Shown here: positions 61,364-64,000 of the stretch, piece by piece
Layout: every line of letters starts with the position of its first letter
Numbering within the stretch: the first letter of the stretch is position 1
Assembly (NCBI GenBank): GCA_003153315.1
Contig: PLYA01000008.1
Span: 44,245 to 108,244, forward strand
DNA length: 64,000 nt
Source: Bacteroidota bacterium
GTDB lineage: Bacteria; Bacteroidota; Bacteroidia; B-17B0; Aurantibacillaceae
Direction: 5' to 3'
Made by a program: the position numbers and the translations under genes
The notes under the pieces: model-generated
Told to the model about the DNA's origin: nothing
What the model saw: only the letters and a program-made list of their open reading frames with translations
Database searches by the model: none

Positions 61364-61789
61364 TTATTTTTTTATAACCTTTTGAACAACCGTATCTCTT
61401 TCGCATTTTCCTTTAGGGCAGCTCATTTCGCCTTTACCTTCGCAGGCCTCTTCGCACTCCATATCACAATCCATTTTACCTCGGCTGCATCTTTCGTCTC
61501 CTTCGCATTCGCGCTCACCATCTCTTTGGTGCATTCTCATTTCGTGCATCATCATAAACATGCGTTTTTCTTTGTTCTCGCCGCCACGGTGTCTGCAACA
61601 TATCAAACAAATTGCCATTACCACAATAACTATTTTCATTAAAACAACAGCGCCTATAGCGCCCAAGCCTAGGTAGCTAAACCACTTGGGTAACCTGTCT
61701 TGTTTTGCTTTTATATAAATGTAAATAAATACCGCGAACAGCAGCGCTATTAAATTAATTGATAAAAGAAGTGCCAGTTTAAAAATCAT
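61364..61789 (-). CDS. Membrane protein with Cys- and acid-rich cytosolic tail
   Basis: A 141-residue protein with two hydrophobic helices (MIFKLALLLSINLIALLFAVFIYIYI and GLGAIGAVVLMKIVIVVMAICLICC) and a hydrophilic C-terminal half rich in Met, Cys, Glu, Arg (MFMMMHEMRMHQRDGERECEGDERC ... DMECEEACEGKGEMSCPKGKCERD), with at least eight Cys. Such a tail could bind metal (Cu or Zn); this is inference. No family recognised. Confidence 0.65.
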   Translation of the reverse strand: MIFKLALLLSINLIALLFAVFIYIYIKAKQDRLPKWFSYLGLGAIGAVVLMKIVIVVMAICLICCRHRGGENKEKRMFMMMHEMRMHQRDGERECEGDERCSRGKMDCDMECEEACEGKGEMSCPKGKCERDTVVQKVIKK

Positions 61790-61903
61790 GATTTTTTGGT
61801 TTTAGTTTAAGCGAAATTAGATAAAAAATGATAGGTATTACAAAACGAATATAAACAAACAATAAAGTGCTTGTACAAACGTTAATGCAAAGACAAACAG
61901 CAC

Positions 61904-62878
61904 ATGAAGCAATTAAAAACCACCATTCTACTCTTTTGTCTTTGTTTAGTTGCCATTGCCCAAAACGATTCTTTAGTAAAGCAGAAGAATACATACGTAT
62001 ATAATAAATACACCCTGTTTGCTTTTTACGATGTAGTAAGGTTTGCGGGTGTGGGTGCAGAATATAAATCACCTTCTTTTTTTGCTGTAGAAGTAAAATT
62101 GGGAGGAGTGTATGCAAATAGTCCTGTTTCGAAGATACCCCAAAAACTTGGTCTTACAAACAATGACTATTCATATAATAAAGGTGTTGGAATTATGTTA
62201 ACGCCTAAACAGTATTTCGGCAAAAGAAAATATTTTTATTTCGGATTATATGGGGCAGTTTATCTTTACGGGTATAAAGATAAATTCTTTGAGAATACCA
62301 GCTTTATTGCAAATGTTAGAACCTATAAATCACCTTTAAGTGGCATGATAGGCATTAGCGGTGGTTCGGGTGTGCTAAGTAAAACCAGCGAGTCGTATGC
62401 ATTTGGATTTACGGTTGGGTTTTCAAATTCCATTAAACGAATTAATTATGAGATTTTTGTTGCCGCCGGAATTGAGCGAGCCCAAAATCAATATAGTATG
62501 TTTTTAGCACAGCCATCAACCGGGACACCTAATTTTAGCACAGGGGATGAAGCAAGCAACAAGTTTAATGCCCTTGTTGGAATTAAGATAGGCTTAGGTT
62601 ATATGCAGCAACAGCTTATTGATTACCGCTATTATGTAAGTCTTTTTAAAAGCCTGATAAAAGAAGAAGATAAGTTTGTGAAGGAGTTTGATGCCCCGGA
62701 TTACCATTATAAAGATTTGAAAGAAGAATACTATAAATACCGGTACAAATTAAAAGAAGAATTAATAAAAGATTGCCAAAGTGCCAAAACTGATACTGTG
62801 CTTATGCAACAACACACCATAAAAGCCGCCAAAAAAATAAAAGAATTTGTAAACGATAACTTTAAGGAGAACCCCTAA
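61904..62878 (+). CDS. Secreted or outer-membrane protein of unknown function
   Basis: A 324-residue protein with a signal peptide (MKQLKTTILLFCLCLVAIAQN). The middle has beta-strand patterns of a small barrel (YKSPSFFAVEVKLGGVYAN, KYFYFGLYGAVYLYGYK, SYAFGFTVGFSNSI), and the C-terminal 70 residues are helical and charged. No family recognised. Confidence 0.65.
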   Translation: MKQLKTTILLFCLCLVAIAQNDSLVKQKNTYVYNKYTLFAFYDVVRFAGVGAEYKSPSFFAVEVKLGGVYANSPVSKIPQKLGLTNNDYSYNKGVGIMLTPKQYFGKRKYFYFGLYGAVYLYGYKDKFFENTSFIANVRTYKSPLSGMIGISGGSGVLSKTSESYAFGFTVGFSNSIKRINYEIFVAAGIERAQNQYSMFLAQPSTGTPNFSTGDEASNKFNALVGIKIGLGYMQQQLIDYRYYVSLFKSLIKEEDKFVKEFDAPDYHYKDLKEEYYKYRYKLKEELIKDCQSAKTDTVLMQQHTIKAAKKIKEFVNDNFKENP

Positions 62879-62941
62879 AAAATATTTTTATGGAATTTGT
62901 TATGCACCTGCATCTAAATATAAAACCTTAAAACAAAAGCT

Positions 62942-63529
62942 ATGAAAATAACCATTAACGAACCCTGCCACGAGAATTGGGACGCCATGACACCCAACGC
63001 GCAAGGTGCATTTTGTAAAAGCTGCGCAAAAGATGTTGTTGATTTCAGCAACAAAAGCCTTAACCAGATTAAGAATTTCTTTGCGCAGGAAAGAACCGAA
63101 AAGGTTTGTGCCCGCTTTAAAGAAGAACAATTGCAGGAATTAAGCGTAGATGATTTTATCTCTAAATTTCAGTATTGGAACATTACTAAAAAGTTTGCGG
63201 CAATTTTCTTTATGGCGCTTGGTTTAACCTTGTTTTCTCCTAACAATGGAATGGCACAAGGCGCGCCCATGGTAAACGGCGGCGTTTCTTATAATCCGGA
63301 TAAAAACCCTAAAAAAGACACCACTAAAAAACAAACCAATCCGCCTAAAGGCACTAAGATGGGTAAGGTAAAATGTACTAACCCAAATACCAATCAACAA
63401 ACCACAAAAGGAGAGGCAATCATAATGGGCGATGTAGCCGCACCGCCCAAGGAAGAACCAAAGATTATGGGGGTAATGACTGTGCCACCTAAACAAAAGA
63501 CTACTCCTCCAAAAAAGAAGGATAATTAG
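62942..63529 (+). CDS. Protein with N-terminal Cys motif and Pro-rich tail
   Basis: A 195-residue protein. The N-terminal 50 residues (ITINEPCHENWDAMTPNAQGAFCKSCAKDVVDFSNKS) carry a Cys ... FCxxC pattern that I recall from many Bacteroidota proteins of unknown function, followed by one TM (FAAIFFMALGLTLFSPNNG) and a repetitive Pro/Lys-rich outer tail (TKKQTNPPKGTKM, VAAPPKEEPKIMGVMTVPPKQKTTPPKKK). The N-terminal part is probably cytosolic and metal-binding, the tail periplasmic. The role is unknown. Confidence 0.7.
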   Translation: MKITINEPCHENWDAMTPNAQGAFCKSCAKDVVDFSNKSLNQIKNFFAQERTEKVCARFKEEQLQELSVDDFISKFQYWNITKKFAAIFFMALGLTLFSPNNGMAQGAPMVNGGVSYNPDKNPKKDTTKKQTNPPKGTKMGKVKCTNPNTNQQTTKGEAIIMGDVAAPPKEEPKIMGVMTVPPKQKTTPPKKKDN

Positions 63530-63535
63530 AATAAA

Positions 63536-63781
63536 CTATTCGTTTTTTTCTTCAGGAGGCCGGTTGCTTGGTCCGCGCATGTGGATAATTAAACCATTCA
63601 AAAAATTGCGCAGTATTTGGTCACCACACTCTTTATAATTCGGATGATCTTCTTTTTGGTATAAGGCATTCAGCTCGCTTTTAGAAAGATTAAAATCAAC
63701 CAACTTAAGTATGGCAATTACATCGTCGTCTCTCAGTTTAAGAGCTACCCGCAGTTTTTTAAGTATATCGTTATTGGTCAT
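63536..63781 (-). CDS. DUF1456 family protein (YehS-like)
   Basis: An 81-residue protein with the DUF1456 pattern (MTNNDILKKLRVALKLRDDDVIAILKLVDFNLSKSELNALYQKEDHPNYKECGDQILRNFLNGLI). E. coli YehS has two such domains; this one has one. Function unknown. It is convergent with the gene at 62942. Confidence 0.9.
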   Translation of the reverse strand: MTNNDILKKLRVALKLRDDDVIAILKLVDFNLSKSELNALYQKEDHPNYKECGDQILRNFLNGLIIHMRGPSNRPPEEKNE

Positions 63782-63859
63782 GAATGCAGTTTAATTCAGA
63801 TGCAAGTTTAAACATTTTAGAGTAATAGGTTACTTGCTAAATGTTACCTGTTTTTGCAC

Positions 63860-63867
63860 TACCTTTG
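63860..63867 (+). promoter_or_regulatory. -7 promoter element of mnmG
   Basis: TACCTTTG matches the TAnnTTTG -7 consensus and is 12 bp before the mnmG ATG. A -33 TTG at the usual distance is not clear. Confidence 0.5.
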
Positions 63868-63878
63868 CTTCCCTCTAA

Positions 63879-64000
63879 ATGCAATCATCTTACGATATAA
63901 TTGTTGTTGGTGCAGGCCATGCCGGTTGCGAAGCTGCTGCTGCTGCTGCCAACATGGGTTCAAAGGTTTTATTGGTAACCATGAACATGCAAACCATTGC
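63879..64000 (+). CDS. mnmG: tRNA uridine-5-carboxymethylaminomethyl modification enzyme MnmG, 3' partial
   Basis: Only the first 40 codons are in the window, so it is absent from the ORF track. The start [20 protein letters not shown], with the FAD-binding GxGxxGC of MnmG (GidA), followed by [12 protein letters not shown], is diagnostic. MnmG with MnmE installs the cmnm5 group on U34 of certain tRNAs. The gene continues beyond 64000. Its promoter element lies 12 bp upstream. Confidence 0.93.
   Translation, partial: MQSSYDIIVVGAGHAGCEAAAAAANMGSKVLLVTMNMQTI

Overview
The window reads as about 64 kb of chromosome from a member of the Bacteroidota, probably in the Chitinophagales/Sphingobacteriales/Flavobacteriales part of the phylum. 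The evidence is AT-rich DNA, promoter-like TTG-N17/18-TAnnTTTG elements instead of sigma70 boxes, a gliding/T9SS-type C-terminal sorting domain, a PID-CTERM peptide, a THX ribosomal protein, DUF2480, many small outer-membrane beta-barrels and lipoproteins, and several TTG/GTG starts without Shine-Dalgarno sequences. No rRNA, tRNA, CRISPR array, phage or intact insertion sequence was seen.

Layout. 1-5086: the 3' part of an SMC-condensin operon of MukFEB/MksFEB (Wadjet JetABC-like) type. 5100-6440: the first copy of an unusual unit (21-nt repeat array, uncharacterised gene, terminator), followed by a 137-bp dispersed repeat and a hairpin element. 6442-12698: two hotdog thioesterases, an Omp85-like barrel, an HD phosphohydrolase, a Wzc-type tyrosine kinase and a PID-CTERM peptide. 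12777-20779: malic enzyme, then a three-gene heavy-metal RND efflux operon. 20804-34809: a serine hydrolase, hemL, an MBL hydrolase, a MazG-like enzyme, gcvP, trmD/DUF2480, a T9SS-secreted protein, rpsTHX, a clamp-loader subunit, and lipoproteins. 34884-38520: an accessory region with the second array/gene unit, the second 137-bp repeat, a PorT-like barrel and a small stress cassette (lmo0937-like, disordered, CsbD) between hairpin repeats. 38527-57423: housekeeping and signalling genes (histidine kinases, LytTR regulator, GNAT, ABC exporter, truA, ridA, fabD, ald, pdxA, a sugar-phosphate isomerase, nadA). 57896-64000: an alpha-oxoamine synthase whose 3' end is duplicated around a HigA-like gene, the third array/gene unit, surface proteins, DUF1456, and the first 122 bases of mnmG at the right edge.

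The most unusual content is a three-copy system. Three paralogous, apparently cytosolic genes (5143-5814, 34954-35760, 60583-61302) each have, on their 5' side, a private array of 9-17 degenerate units with a 21-nt period. Each array has its own core sequence, but in all three the core is an inverted repeat (CAAA/TTTG, GGTC/GACC, AAACT/AGTTT). Each gene is followed by a hairpin terminator, so each unit looks self-contained. The period equals two turns of B-DNA, and occasional 20-nt units keep the motif while breaking any reading frame, which points to a DNA or RNA function, not a coding one. I know of no established function for such units; the description is from the sequence and any mechanism is inference.
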